Assembly: GCF_030867145.1 (NCBI RefSeq)
Contig: NC_134443.1
Coordinates: 1,674,001-1,738,000, forward strand
Length of the DNA stretch: 64,000 bases
Direction: 5' to 3'
DNA from: Opisthocomus hoazin
Lineage: Eukaryota > Chordata > Aves > Opisthocomiformes > Opisthocomidae
Part shown: piece after piece, positions 22,757 through 34,742 of the stretch
How positions within the stretch are numbered: the first letter of the stretch is position 1
How the letters are laid out: each line of letters starts with the position of its first letter
The notes under the pieces: model-generated
Seen by the model: the letters and a program-made list of their open reading frames with translations, nothing else
Databases searched by the model: none
Told to the model about the DNA's origin: nothing
Translations under genes and position numbers: made by a program

Positions 22757-24040
22757 TCAGCGCTGCCACGGGGCTGGACGCCACGGAGTGGAGATGCCGG
22801 GGGGCTCAGACCCCACTCTCGGCCCCGCTGAGACCTCATCCCCCAGCTCGGTGGCTTTGTCCCTGGTCACGACGTGGACGGCGGCCACCAGCATCAGCAG
22901 CAGTCCCAGGATGGTGGCCACCAGATACCCCTTCACCACGCAGTAGTGGCCCCGCGCCTCGCAGACCCCCGGCCCCCTGCCGTCACCCGGGGGCTGCCCC
23001 CCACCTGCACCCTGCGTGGTGGCATCTCCAGCGCGGGGCTCGGTCGCTCCCCAGGGTCCCGCCGTGCTCCCACCGTATCCCCCCTCGTCGGTGCCCGGTG
23101 TCATCTCGGGTGAGCCAGCTGTGGGCACAGGGCATGGCGTGAGCCGGGGGCCAGCGGCTGTTGTGAGGACCGGTCCCCCACCTCAGGGGGGCTGGGTGCC
23201 CCCGGGGCTGGGCGCAGAGGGTGCAGCGGGTGAGCGCGGGCACAGAAAGAGGAAGGGAAATCTCTCCACCGACAGCAAGCGCATCTGGGCTGCTGCGCAT
23301 GGTCAAGGGGGGGGGGCTCCGCATGGTCAAGGGGGGGGTGCTGTGGGATGCGGGGCTGGGGGCTGGGGAGCTCACGCAGTGGCAGCCCACCCCCACGGGG
23401 ACACGTCTGGGGTGAACCAAACCCAAGCCAGGTCCCCTCCTCCCCCCGTCCTTGGACTCACCGTGAACGATCAAGAAGTAGGAAGAGTTCTTTGGGTTGG
23501 TGGGCTCGGAGAAGGTGTCCACGATCACCTGGTACGGCCCGCTGTCCTCCAGCTGCAAGGGTCTGATCTCCAGCGAGAGCCTGGTGGGGTGGAGGAACAG
23601 CCGGCCGCGGAGCCCGGGCAGGTAGTCGGCGTTGAACCTGTTCTTCCTGGGCTTGGCCTCGGCGATGTGGGTCTCCCAGTTCCGCCAGATGACCCGCGCG
23701 ATGTCCGCAGAGGCGGGGAGCGGGGCCGGGAAGGACACGGACTGGCCCTGCAGCCCTCTCAGCACCTCCAAGCCGCGGCAGAGGCGCAGACCTGGAAGGC
23801 ACCGGGTGCCACAAGCCGGTCGGAGGGCGACCAGAGTGACGGCCATCGCAGGGGTGAGGATGGTCTCCATCCCCCCACCCCCCCAAAAAAAGACCCACCC
23901 CAAAGCATCCCTAGGGATGGATGCTGGTGCAGCCGGGATGCTGCAGCCCACCGACGCGACATCCCAGCCCCAGGAGCATCCTCACCTCCAGCCGCAGCCA
24001 GCAGCACGCAGCAGAGAAGCGTGGCCCCAACTCCGGCCAT
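22757..24040 (-). CDS. Single-V-domain SLAM/CD2-family-like membrane receptor
   Basis: Three phase-1 exons join into a 248-residue type I membrane protein: 24040-23986 (signal MAGVGATLLCCVLLAAAG), 23791-23462 (V-type Ig domain), 23118-22757 (stalk, membrane segment, tail, TGA). All junctions are GT/AG. The V domain has the SLAM-type core VIWRNWETHIAEAK, SLEIRPLQLEDSGPYQVIVD and ends YFLIVHG. It lacks the usual Ig cysteine pair, as CD2/SLAM V domains do. A Gly/Thr/Pro-rich stalk with two cysteines leads to a membrane helix (VVKGYLVATILGLLLMLVAA) and a short tail without tyrosine. The 343-bp intron between V and stalk holds no C2 exon, so the usual second Ig domain is missing. The V domain recalls SLAMF8 most, but I would not name it. 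It faces the opposite way from the rest of the cluster. Possible roles are a ligand or adhesion partner without its own signalling tail. Confidence 0.75.
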
Positions 24041-24604
24041 GTCCCCTCCTTGTGTGAGTGCGGCCGGGGGGCTGAGGCGATGCCGCAGCCCCCGACCCAC
24101 GGGGCTGAGCCCCACCGCAGCCCCTCCGGGGCAGGAAACCACCCCCAGGGCTCGAGGCAGCGCCGTCAGAGGGAGATTGCACAAGGCTTGCCGGGATGTG
24201 GGTGCCGGTGGGGTGAGGGAAGCGGTGACTTGGCGGGTGGGACGGGCGTCACGGAGGAAGCGGTGGCAGCTGAAGTTTGCCAGGACGTGCCGGGGCCTGA
24301 CTCTGTGCCGGGACGGGCAGCAGACGAAGGGGCAGCTCCCGCTTCACCGGTATCTTGTGCTGATGATGAATAACCCGGCGGAGGCGATGGGAGAGGGGAG
24401 ACGGGGGGTCAAGGTCTGTCTTGTGGGGTGCGACCGGCCGGGGGGCAGAGGCAGAGCTGGGGCTGGGGTCCTTCCCCTGCTCATCCCGACCCTTTTCCCA
24501 TCGGAACCAGCTGGGAACGGGGACGCGGCTCCTGCCCCCCAGCTCAGCTCAATTTTAGCTGGGGCGGGGGGAGGCTTGGGTGCTGTATGAGAAGCTTTCA
24601 CCTG

Positions 24605-24862
24605 GGTGAAATCCCTGCACGACCTCAAGCTGCGTCAGGGGAGGTTCAGATTGGATACTGGGAAAAATTCTTTACTGGAAGAGCGGTCAGGCGTTGGCCC
24701 AGGCTGCCCAGGGCGGTGGGGGAGTCCCCATCCCTGGAGGGGTTCAAACACCGTGTGGATGTGGCACTTGGGGACATGGTTCAGCAGGCCTGGGGGTGTT
24801 GGGGTGATGGTTGGGCTGGATCTTCGAGGTCTTTCCCAGCCTTCATGATCCTGTGAGTCTGT
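24605..24862 (+). mobile_element. CR1 LINE 3' fragment, older copy
   Basis: Shows the CR1 3' region (GTTCAGATTGGATACTGGGA, CCAGGCTGCCCAGGG, GTCTTTCCCAGCCTTCATGA) and ends in a worn CCTGTGAGTCTGTGA tail. More diverged than most other copies here. Confidence 0.85.
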
Positions 24863-26945
24863 GACCCGTCCTCCACCCCTGGCACGCTCAAACCCCAAGG
24901 TTTCCACCCAGGTACCGCTTCCCCCAGGGATCTGGGATCAGCGCGCGGAGCCAGGGCTCAGCTCCCACGGGATGGATGCTGGGGGGGGGTCAGGAACCCC
25001 AGCCAAGGCCAGGCCTGGGCCCCCCAGGGACAAACCCAGCCCGGCTGCCACCGAGCACAGTCGCGTGCTGCCATCTCCCGGGCAGAGCCACGCTCCGGCC
25101 TGGGAAGCATTTTAATTAAAAAATAAAAATGTGGCTTTTCCATCCTCTGTGGCTGAGAAGCGGCGAGCGGGTGGGATGCTGGGGGGGTGGGCTGCGGGCC
25201 CCTTCAAAGAGAAAAGCATTTAAAAAGCTGCTTGTCTAAGGTGGGGGGGCTGTGGGGGTCCCCATGGGGACCCCAACGGTGACATCCGCGTGGAAGCCTC
25301 ACGCCGGGATGGCCGCCCGCTTCCCGCTCCCGTCCGGCAGCATCACCGGCCACGTTCCCGAACACGGCAGGGATGCCGGAGCTGGGAAGCAGCCGGAGCT
25401 GGGAAAGCAGCCCACGCGAGCGGCTCTGCCTGTGCAGATACCCCCCCCCAGCCCCCCGCCGCCCTCCTCGCCCGCGCACCTCGCGGGCCAAGTGTAGCTG
25501 GAAGGGGAATGAGAAACCGCGGCTGATGCGCTGAATAAAAACACCCTCTGCAATGCGGTGCTTCAAGTAGGCAGCGTCTTCCCTTCCTCCTCAACGTGGT
25601 CCGTGAAACGTGGTAAATGTTTCCCTTTCATTCCCTTCCCTTTTTTTCCCTGTTCTCACCCTCCCTGGGCAAAGCTCTTCCAGCCCAGGGAAGCTCCCCT
25701 TGATGTTGATTCTTCCCTACATGCTGAACGCAGCCGCAGACAAAAGCTCTAATTAATCGGCTCGGCCCCTGCGCTGGAGCGGAGCTTTTCAACCTTGCTT
25801 TTCCCTTTGTAGCCTTAATTAGGATTTTTTCTTTTTGCTCCTCTGCCTGCGAGGGGGAGGAAGGGGCCGTGGGAGCCGGCGTGTCCCACGTCACTGAGCC
25901 GGGAGGGAAAGCCGGAGCTCCTCCAGCTGGCTCCGTCCCGGCTGGTGGGGTCAGGCCCTGCCTCAGTTTCCCCCACCCTGGTCACCGCTGGGTGACGGGG
26001 TAGGGACCCATCGGGCTGTGCATCCGTGGGTGAACCTGGGCACGCCGGCGGGTATCGAGCTTGCAGGAAGCCCGCTCCGGCTGCCGGAGAGGCTGAGCTG
26101 ATCCCGTCCCTCCCTGCTCTCTGTGCCACGGCGTTTTTCCAAGTCTTTTGCTGGGATTCTGCCCCTTTCCCACCCGTTTGCCCAGTTCCCAGCAGGACCA
26201 GCCCAGGGTGGCTCTTTCTGGTCCCCAGCTCGTCCCATGCATCGCCCGGTTCCCAGCCGGCGTCCATCCCAGCAGCGGGGCCGGGGAATGGCTTGGGGCC
26301 GCCGCAGAGGCAATGAGCTTACCATAAGGTGATTAGCGGGGCGGATCGGAGGGCAGAAGCAGACGGCAGGGCGATCGGATTAAGGGTCCCCAGCCCCGGC
26401 GCCTCTTGCTCTCTTCCAGCGGCACCGCAGCTGCCGGCGACCCACCGGCCCCGGGTGATGCTGCCAGGCAGGGGACGGCACGGGCACGGGGGACGCCTGG
26501 CTTCAGTGGGGCTGTGCTGGGCTTGGGCATCCCTGATGTCCCAGGAAAAGCCGAGAGTGCCGCTGGATCGTAGTGAAACCACTCTCAGGCCAAGCTCGTT
26601 AATATCTACCGGCGATTTGACGAGGTGGGATCGGTCGGCCGGGGCTAGATAAGGGACCAGCGAAACTGCTGCTGCGCCCAGATAACACGACGCTCCTTCC
26701 ACACGACGCGGTTTATCTCGACACGGCAGATCTGGAGTTCAGATACTGGGGATGGAGAACAAACCTCCGGCGCCGAGCGGGCGACGCGCCGAGCCCCTTC
26801 GTTAAAGGATGGGCGAGAGCGTTAACGCCAGGCTGGGGCGACGCTCCTGGGTCCCTGCATCTCGAGCCCGTCGGGGCGGCTCCGGCGCAGAGCGGGGGGT
26901 CTGGCAGGACGCCGGGCAGCGGACCGTGCCCCTGGCTGCTCCAAA
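24863..26945. other. Spacer between receptor genes, no exon recognised
   Basis: Mixed composition. AT-richer patches lie at 25105-25140, 25560-25860 and 26320-26340. No Ig exon, membrane exon or CR1 was seen. Could hold regulatory DNA for the divergent gene pair at 24.0 kb (minus) and 29.4 kb (plus). Confidence 0.4.
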
Positions 26946-27552
26946 CCACAGAATCCCAGAATCCCAGCATGGTTGGGGTTGGCAGGGCCCTCTGTGGGTC
27001 ACCCACCCAACCCCCTGCCCAAGCAGCGTCACCCAGAGCAGGCTGCACAGCACCGCGGCCAGGGGGGCTGGAATATCTCCAGAGAAGGAGACTCCACAGC
27101 CTCCCTGGGCAGCCTGGGCCAGGGCTCCGGCACCCTCAGAGGGAAGAAGTTCTTCCTCGGGTTCAGCTGGAGCTTCCTCTGCTCCAGTTTGTGCCCGTTG
27201 CCCCTTGTCCTGTCGCTGGGCACCACTGGAAAGAGTCTGGCCCCGTCCTCCTGACCCCCACCCTGCAGATATTTAGAGGCATTTCTAAGGTCCCCTCTCA
27301 GCCTTCTCTTCTCCAGGCTGAACAAGCCCAGTTCCCTCAGCCTCTCCTCGCAGGAGAGATGCTCCAGTCCCCTCCTCATCCTTGCAGCCCTGCACTGGAC
27401 TCTCTCCAGCAGCTCCTCATCTTTCTTGAACTGGGGAGCCCAGCACTGGACCCAGCACTGCAGATGGGGCCTCCCCAGGGCAGAGCAGAGGGGGAGGAGA
27501 ACCTCCCTCGCCCTGCTGCCCACACTCCTCCTCATGCACCCCAGGATCCCAA
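26946..27552 (-). mobile_element. CR1 LINE fragment, young type, antisense
   Basis: Reads as the complement of CR1: the 3' end is at 26946 (AGAATCCCAGAATCCCAGCA) and it continues through the GAAGAAGTTCTTCCTCGGGT block to 27552. It is nearly identical to the + strand copy at 29480-29920 in the shared part, so the two form an inverted pair. Confidence 0.92.
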
Positions 27553-27930
27553 GGGGGACCTGACGGGGAACCCCGACGTGGGGGTCTCTTCGGGGATGTG
27601 GGGAAGCTTTGCCCTGGGCTGTTGGAGGGGAGCTTCATCTTTTGGGGTGAAAACCACTGCAGCCCGTTTCATCCGTCCCCTCCACAGAACAGCCCAGATC
27701 TTGTTCAAGAAGCCAAAATGCAGAATACTGGGGGGGGAAAAAAGCCGATTTTTCCTTAATCCATCCTCAGAGCGGTTTAACAGCTCACTGCGGTTAAAAG
27801 CAGCTCGTTTGTCGGTGGGCTTTGAGGCCCAACCCGGTGCACGAAATGGGACGGGGGCCAGCGGCCGCTCTGCGGGCTGCCCCCTTGGGGGGTCCCACCC
27901 GGCGCCCGCAGAGCCGGGAGCGCCGCGGGA

Positions 27931-28113
27931 AGGATGCGCAGGTAGGATGCTGCGTTCAGCCTCTTCCTCCACTCGACTTTTGCCCAGGTCTGGGGGGGTT
28001 TCTCCGGCAGCAGCCGCAGCGCTCCGTTGGCAGACACGGCTTCTTCCCGGCACTCCGGGGGTCCTACAGCGGAGAGGGGTGAGCGAGGGAGCGCGGCCCC
28101 GGGAGATGCCCCG
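27931..28113 (-). pseudogene. Inverted partial copy of the CD244 V exon
   Basis: The reverse complement matches 32446-32627 with about 3 differences in 183 bp. It includes the intron end, the splice acceptor and the first 44 or so codons of the CD244 V exon ([20 protein letters not shown] and onward to SYLRI). After that point the sequence is unrelated, so the second half of the V fold is missing, and no matching signal exon was found upstream on the minus strand. It is a fragment and not a working gene. The near-identity means a very recent event, recent gene conversion, or an assembly artefact. Confidence 0.85.
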
Positions 28114-29364
28114 TGGGTGGGTCCCCCACCTGGCACTGCCCCGCTCTGTGCATCCCCGGGGCTCGGGGGTCCAAGCCTCCCGCACCGTCTGCCTTCAGCC
28201 GTCATGCAGGTCCCCTCGGCGCGGCCGAAAGCAGTTTGCAAGCCATTTTCAGTCCCCCCTTCCCTGGAATCCTCCACCTCTGCTGACCTTCGGCTGGTGA
28301 GAGAACGATACCCCCCATCTGCGCACCATGGGGGGGATTTTCTCCCAAATTATATTTGTTATTTAAGGCTAATGTAAAGGCATTCCCATTTTCCAAAGAC
28401 AGGGGAAGCTCTGATGAAGCTCTCGCTCACCACCCTCCCCTGTGCCTCCTACAGCAAGGCAAACCCTCGCAAGCAGAGCATGCTTTTCCTGGATGTGCAG
28501 CCTTTCCTTAAATAAAAAAAAACCCCTCAATTTTTTACAATAATTCCTTCTTAATGGCCCACGTGGATGCCCGGGGCAGAGGCTGGACACAACTCATTGC
28601 AGCTCCTGTGGCGGAGCTGGGTGCCACCCACCCGCGCTTACCTTGGGCTTGGCAGAGGCAGAAGAGGGAGAGGAGGAGGAGAAGGGCGATGTGCTCCGTG
28701 GCTGTCCCAGGGAAAGGTGGGAACCGGGGTGGGAGATCAGGGCGGGCACGGGGCCAGGATCAGCCCCAGCTCTGCATCCCCCACACCTCCTGGGAGCCCC
28801 CCGGCCGGGCTGCTCCGCTCCCCGGCTCCCCGACCTCCACCCACGGGGGGTCTTTGGGCTGGGCACCGCTCCCCGAAGGGCCAAATCCTGCTGCTCGGGG
28901 CTGTCCCTGGCCCGTGGTCGGGACGCTGGACGCGTCTGCACGCTACGAACCGCTGCCGTGCAGCGCCTGGCGCAGCTTCCCCTCCCGAAGCGAGCTGAAA
29001 AGGGAAAGCAAAACCCCAATAAACCGCCCCCCCCCCCGGTAATTATAATTAGTTTCCTCTAAGATCTGCAGTCACCCAACCCCAGAGCTGAGCTCACCGG
29101 GGCAGCCGGCAGCGCGTCCTACCCCACCACGCTCTGCCCTGCGGGGACCCGGGGTACCCCGGCACCCATCCCAGCACCCACCCACCCACCCTGGCAGAGG
29201 GGGGGCCACGGCGGGGGTGAGAGAGGCAGCGCGGAGAAGATCGGCAGAGGCGGAGGGTGCGAAGGAACCGCAGGGGCAGAGGAAGCTGCTGCCGGAGAGT
29301 CACTGGCTCTGGGGGACTTTGCACGTCTCCGGCTGCAGCGAGCTCGCTTGGGTGCCGTCCGCCC
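28114..29364. other. Spacer upstream of CD244
   Basis: Unique sequence with an AT-rich patch at 28335-28560 and GC-rich parts elsewhere. No exon was recognised. The CD244 promoter and 5' UTR presumably lie in the last few hundred bases; no TATA box is obvious. Confidence 0.4.
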
Positions 29365-32300
29365 ATGCACCGGCGTGGGGGTCCCCGCTGCCCGCCGGCA
29401 CTCTGGGTCCTGCTCTGCCCGGTGTTGGTGAGCGTGGCTGGTGGCCAAGGTGAGGAGGGGATGCGGTGCCGGCAGATTGAGCTGATGAGGGGACTGGAGC
29501 ATCTCTCCTGCGAGGAGAGGCTGAGGGAGCTGGGCTTGTTCAGCCTGGAGAAGAGAAGGCTGAGAGGGGACCTTAGAAATGCCTCTAAATATCTGCAGGG
29601 TGGGGGTCAGGAGGACGGGGCCAGACTCTTTCCAGTGGTGCCCAGCAACAGGACAAGGGGCAACGGGCACAAACTGGAGCAGAGGAAGCTCCAGCTGAAC
29701 CCGAGGAAGAACTTCTTCCCTCTGAGGGTGACGGAGCCCTGGCCCAGGCTGCCCAGGGAGGCTGTGGAGTCTCCTTCTCTGGAGATATTCCAGCCCCCCT
29801 GGCCGCGGTGCTGTGCCCCCTGCTCTGGGTGACCCTGCTTGGGCAGGGGGTTGGGCTGGGGGATCCCCAGAGGACCCTGCCAACTCCACCATGCTGGGAT
29901 TCTGGGATTGGGGCTCTCTTGGCCTCGCAGAACAGAGGGGAGGATGCCGGTGGGCAAGCCAGGGTGCGGGCAGCGTTGGCAGGCAGGGCAGGAGGGCTGC
30001 ACGGCCAGGGACGAGTGGCTGCTGCCTGCCCGGGGACCTGGGTGCCGGGGGAAGGCTGGCCGTGCCGCTGGCATGAAGGCATCCGTGGGGCACTCAGTCC
30101 GGGGAGGGCTGCGGGGTCCCAGGCGGCGAGACGAGCTCCCTGGTGAGACAGAGCGGGGGGTTTTATTGGCTTTTCTCTGCATCTGGTCATTCCCAGAGCA
30201 GGTAGAGCTGGAATGGGTCCTGCGCAGCGCCGGTTCCCCTTTGCGGGCAGCGTTGCTGCCTGCAGCACGCAGGGCTTGGCCAAAATCAGCCACTTCCCTG
30301 CCAGAGCTGCGCCTGCGCCCCGCGGCCGGCCCTGACCTTCCCTGCACCCAGAAACGCAGCTTTTCGAGGCCGGATCTCCTCGCTGAATGGAAGCGGCACC
30401 TTTCCCTCATGATTTCAGTGGAAATGGGGGTGGCTGAGGGTCTTCTTCCTAAAAACTGCGGCTTCTGCATGTGGGGAGTGGAGAAATGTCCAGGTTTGGG
30501 GGCCAGCTTGGTGCCTGGAGCATCTCCCAGCCGCATCTCTGTGCCCCATCGTGCCACCCATCCCTGCTCTCGGGGAGACGACACGAGCATCACCTCCCCC
30601 TTCCCTCTCTCACCACCCTAAGACGCGTCTCCCGGCCCCGCTGCCCACCCCGATGGCGCAGGGCTGGGGGGCCCTCACTGCTCAGGGGTGCACGAGTCCG
30701 GGCGTTGCTTGCTGGAAGCAGCAGAGCCTGCAGCAACCACGGGCTCAGCTGAGCTGCACAACCTCGGCGCGGGCGCTGGCGTGGTTAACCTGCGGCGTGC
30801 TGCGCTGGTCTGCACCCCGCGCCGGGTTAAAATCACACCTCCAGGCTGCGGGGGGTCTGTCTTGGCGTCGTTTCTTCCCCAACTCTGCGCACCCACTGCC
30901 CTGGCACCCTCCCTCTGGGGCAGCTCCTTGCTGGGAGAGGTCCAGGAGCCTGGGATGAGGACATGAAGGTGCCTTCTCACCTTTCTTGAGGGTTTAAAGC
31001 CGTAGCAAGCAATAATCCTATTATTTCTTGCAGGTTGGCTACACCTGGAGTGGTGGGAAGGGCTCACTTTTAACGAGCCACAGGTCCTGGGTGTGAGCCT
31101 TCAGGGGTGGGAACAGATAAATAGTGCCTGCTCCCTGGTCCTTTATTTCCCTGCGGGAGAAGGGTCCTGTTTTTGCTTGTTCTGGCTGCTTGTATTCCAA
31201 GATCTGCTGAGTACAGGGATGTCCTCTCCGTGGCCCGGGGTCTGCTGGCGACAGGCATCCCCCTGCCCGCAGCTTTGCAAAGACGCGATTTAAGCTGGAG
31301 CTGCTTGGACTCCCACCAGGTAGCCAAGGTGGGGGCTCCGTGGGTGCCCTCCCAGCTCGGCTCGGTGCTCGGACCCGCTGCACGGAGGGGAAGCCCTGCT
31401 GGGGGCTGCGGGGTGGGTGGGCTCAGCCCAGCTCCCGGAGCCTGACGCTTGCCCCGACGGCCGTGCAAGCCGGGCGGTTGCGCGTGGCCGTGCAAAGTCC
31501 GACCACGGCCGAGGCAGCCCCCGGCGCTGCCCTGACCACGCGCAGCCGTGAGGAAACCGCGAGGATGTGTGCACGCTCGGCCTCCGTCGCTGTGGGAGTT
31601 TGTTTGTTTTAGGGGCTTTTTTTAGTCTGTCTCTGCCGTGACATCCGGGGCTGCACTGGAAAGAGGGAGGCAAGTAGAGAAACTCAAGAAAAAAGGGTCC
31701 AGCGGGCAAAAGGGCAAGGAAGGAGCTGGGGCGCAAAGGAGCAACGCGATGCCCTGATGGGAGGGTCTGCAGCCATCCCCCTCTGGGCAGGGCGGAGGAT
31801 CTTGCGGGAGCATCTGCAAAGCGTGGCCAGGGCAGCGGGTGCGGGCAGACACACAACCAGCTTGGGATGGTGGGAGAGCAGGGGACCCCCAAGATGGGGA
31901 TGGCTACTGGAGGGAGTCCAGCGGAGGGCTACAAGGATGGTGAGGGGCCTGGAGCATCTCTCCTCCGAGGAGAGGCTGAGGGAGCTGGGCTTGTTCAGCC
32001 TGGAGAAGAGAAGACTGAGAAGGGACCTAATATATACTTACAAATATCTGAAGGGTGGGTGTCAGGAGGACGGGGCCAGGCTCTTTCCAGTAGTGACAGG
32101 ATGAGAGGCAACGGGCACAAACTGGAGCAGAGGAAGCTCCAGCTGAACCCGAGGAAGAACCTCTTCCCTCTGAGGGTGACGGAGCCCTGGCCCAGGCTGC
32201 CCAGGGAGGCTGTGGAGTCTCCTTCTCTGGAGATATTCCAACCCCCCTGGATGCGGTGCTGTGCAGCCTGCTCTGGGTGACCCTGCTTGGGCAGGGGGTT

Positions 32301-34742
32301 GGGCTGGGGGACCCACAGAGGGCCCTGCCAGCCCCGACCATGCTGGGATTCTGACGGGGACCAGGCTGAGCTTGTCCCTGGGGAGCAGGAGGGACCGTGC
32401 TGGGGGCTGTGGGTTTGGGGCAGGGGTGGGCTCTTCCCCAGCCATGGGGCATCTCCCGGGGCCGCGCTACCTCGCTCACCCCTCTCCTCTTTAGGACCCC
32501 CGGAGTGCCGGGAAGAAGCCGTGTCTGCCAACGGAGCGCTGCGGCTGCTGCCGGAGAAACCCCCCCAGACCTGGGCAAAAGTCGAGTGGAGGAAGAGGCT
32601 GAACGCAGCATCCTACCTGCGCATCCTGACGGCTGAGAAAAATGAAGCTCCCCGATCCTCCCAGGGTTTGTTTTCTGGGAGAGCTGTTTTCCAGCAGGAA
32701 ACCCTCTCCCTGCAGATCAGCCCAGTCCGCGTGGCAGACAGTGGGGTCTACAGGGCGGATTTTGAGGACGCGTCAGGCGCGGTCACTTCCCTGCACTTCT
32801 GCGTCTCGGTGTGGGGTGAGTGGCCGGGTCCCCACCGCCCCGTCCCCCCGTCCGCCCCGTCCCTCCTCACGGGCTCTGTCCCCGCAGAGCCCATCCGCCT
32901 GCCGCTCCTGCAGACGCGCGTCCTGCGCCAGGAGCAGGGCTGGTGCAACCTCTCGCTGGTCTGCGCCGTGCCCGGCGCCGGCAACGTCTCCTACAGCTGG
33001 TCGTGCAGCGGGGACCCCCCGGGAGTGTCGGAACCCCAGGTGTGGGTGCTGGTCCGTGGGGACGCCGACCCCACTGTCTGCAGCTGCAACGCGAGCAACC
33101 CGGTGAGCTGGAGCGCGGCCAGCACCGATGTCACGGCAGCCTGCCGCGCTGCGGCCGCGGGTAATTCGCCCTCAGCTCCTTAAAAGCAGGATTTAGGGGG
33201 TGCACGAGCTTCCAGTCCTCTCTCGGGACCCTTCGTCTCCCCGCCTAGGCCAGTGAAACTGGGAAGGACGTCACGCTGATGCCGAAACGTGCCCAGCTTC
33301 CCTTACTGGGAAAGGAAATGCGATAGCCGAGCTCGGGCGGTGTAACCAGGGCTGAGGTTTCCTGCCCAGGTCATTCCTCCGTGGGCTGTGCTGGAGACCG
33401 TGTCTAGAAGCTTCTCGAGGCTCTGCCCTGCGTCGAAGGTCTCCCTTTCTCCTCTCCTTCCTCCCCAGGGCTTTTTGGCTTCTTTCCATGGTGGGCGGTG
33501 GCCGTCTCCCTGGGGCTGGCGCTGGCCATCTCCGTAGCCCTCGTTGTCACCTGCTGCTGGTGGAGGAAGCGAGGAAAGGACCCCCAGAGAGGTTTGTCCC
33601 TGGGGTCAGCATGGTAGCTCATGGGACAGACAGCCATGGAGCTTTGGCTGGGCAGCCCCTGCCCTGCTCCAGACTGCTGTCACGCTCCTAACGCTCTCTG
33701 TGCTGGCCCTGGGCTTCTCCCTTCTCCTGGGGCTGCTGCGGGATAAGCCACTGGGCACTGTCACCCCCCTGCCAGCCGCTCCGTGGGGCACGAAGTCTTC
33801 GCCCGGCCTCGCTGATGCAGGGTGCTCCAGGCTGATGAGCTTGGTGAAGCATCCCAGCAGCCCAAGCATCGGTGCCCAAACCCGGAGACCTCGTCCCATG
33901 GGGACGTTTTGGGTTTGGATACTCATTTTATTCTGAGCGGGAGCATCCCTCCCCAGCCCCTGCCACAAAGTAAAACCTCCCCGTTGCCAAGTGACCTCCT
34001 TCTCCCTCTGATTTGCTTTGCTTGGGGGCTGAACCCCCCAGTCTGGGGGCTCTCACACCTCCGCCGTCTCACACCGACCCTTCAAACTCCCCCAGGAGAC
34101 GCCAATGAGACGCTGACTGTGTACGCGGAGGTGGGCAAATCTTGCACTGGCCAAGACCCCGTGAGTGCTGGGGGTGTCCCTGGGCATCCTCTCCCCACGC
34201 TGCCTGGAGGGATGGGATGTCTGTCACCCCAGCTTGTGCCCTTTAACCAGCCTGGGATTGCTTTCTCCCTCAGAATGGGACCAGTGAGGCCACCGGGACA
34301 GGAAACACCATCTACACCACCATCTGCACCACGACGCAGGTAGGGTCAGTCCACAGCAGTCCCGCTGTGTGTCTAACAGCTGCCAAGACCACCCTTTTTG
34401 CCCAAAATTTGTTTTTTCTTTCCGCATCTCGACCGCTTTTCCCTGGCAGGGACCCAGCTGCCCTCAGGAGCCTGGAACCTGCACCATCTACTCTGTGATT
34501 CAGCCCACCAGGAAGGTGAGGTTGCCTCGCCGTGTCCCCGGTCCCTCTGCAGCCACACAGAAACCTGGGTTCCCTCGGTCCATCAACCGGGTGCTGGGTT
34601 CACCGTCCCGCTCGTGCATCGCCTAACACCAGGTTCTCGCTCTGCTCCGCAGCCTTCTTCTCTCAAGAGGAAGAGGCTGGACCCAGCTTTGGTCTCCACT
34701 GCCTATGTAGAGGTAACGGGCACCAGACCGGTGGGGAGATAA
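29365..34742 (+). CDS. CD244: CD244 (2B4, SLAMF4), NK/T-cell receptor for CD48
   Basis: Exons: 29365-29449 (signal, MHRRGGP start), 32495-32815 (V), 32888-33160 (C2), 33469-33591 (membrane), 34096-34160, 34274-34339, 34450-34515, 34653-34742 (tail). They give 362 residues, against about 365-370 in human. All junctions are GT/AG and all phases fit. The C2 domain has NVSYSWSC and [10 protein letters not shown], as in mammalian 2B4. The membrane exon starts [15 protein letters not shown]. The tail has switch motifs TVYAEV, TIYTTI and TIYSVI, and a fourth, TAYVEV. The run [17 protein letters not shown] nearly copies human 2B4, which makes the identification firm. These motifs bind SAP/EAT-2 to switch between activation and inhibition. 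The last exon is uncertain: GTAACG at 34713 could be a donor to 34814-34891, giving 378 residues and turning the fourth motif into TAYVEA. Intron 1 (3 kb) holds two CR1 copies. The neighbour CD48 encodes its ligand. Confidence 0.88.
29480..29920 (+). mobile_element. CR1 LINE 3' fragment, young type, in CD244 intron 1
   Basis: Sense-oriented. Starts near CTGATGAGGGGACTGGAGCA and ends with ATGCTGGGATTCTGGGATT. It is an inverted partner of the copy at 26946-27552 and begins only about 30 bp after the CD244 signal-exon donor. Confidence 0.92.
31904..32354 (+). mobile_element. CR1 LINE 3' fragment, young type, in CD244 intron 1
   Basis: Sense-oriented. It runs from GAGGGAGTCCAGCGGAGGGC to CATGCTGGGATTCTG and ends about 140 bp before the V exon acceptor. 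Confidence 0.92.

Noticed and set aside
23016-24590. 524-residue + frame opposite the single-V gene
   Set aside because: It is the antisense of real minus-strand exons, open because of high GC; the minus strand has signal peptide, Ig and membrane features with correct splice phases.
26969-28300. 443-residue + frame
   Set aside because: It is composed of an antisense CR1 fragment plus the reverse strand of the inverted CD244 fragment.
29257-29832. 191-residue frame starting upstream of the CD244 signal exon and running into CR1
   Set aside because: The true exon ends at the donor at 29449; the remainder is CR1 sequence, not host coding.
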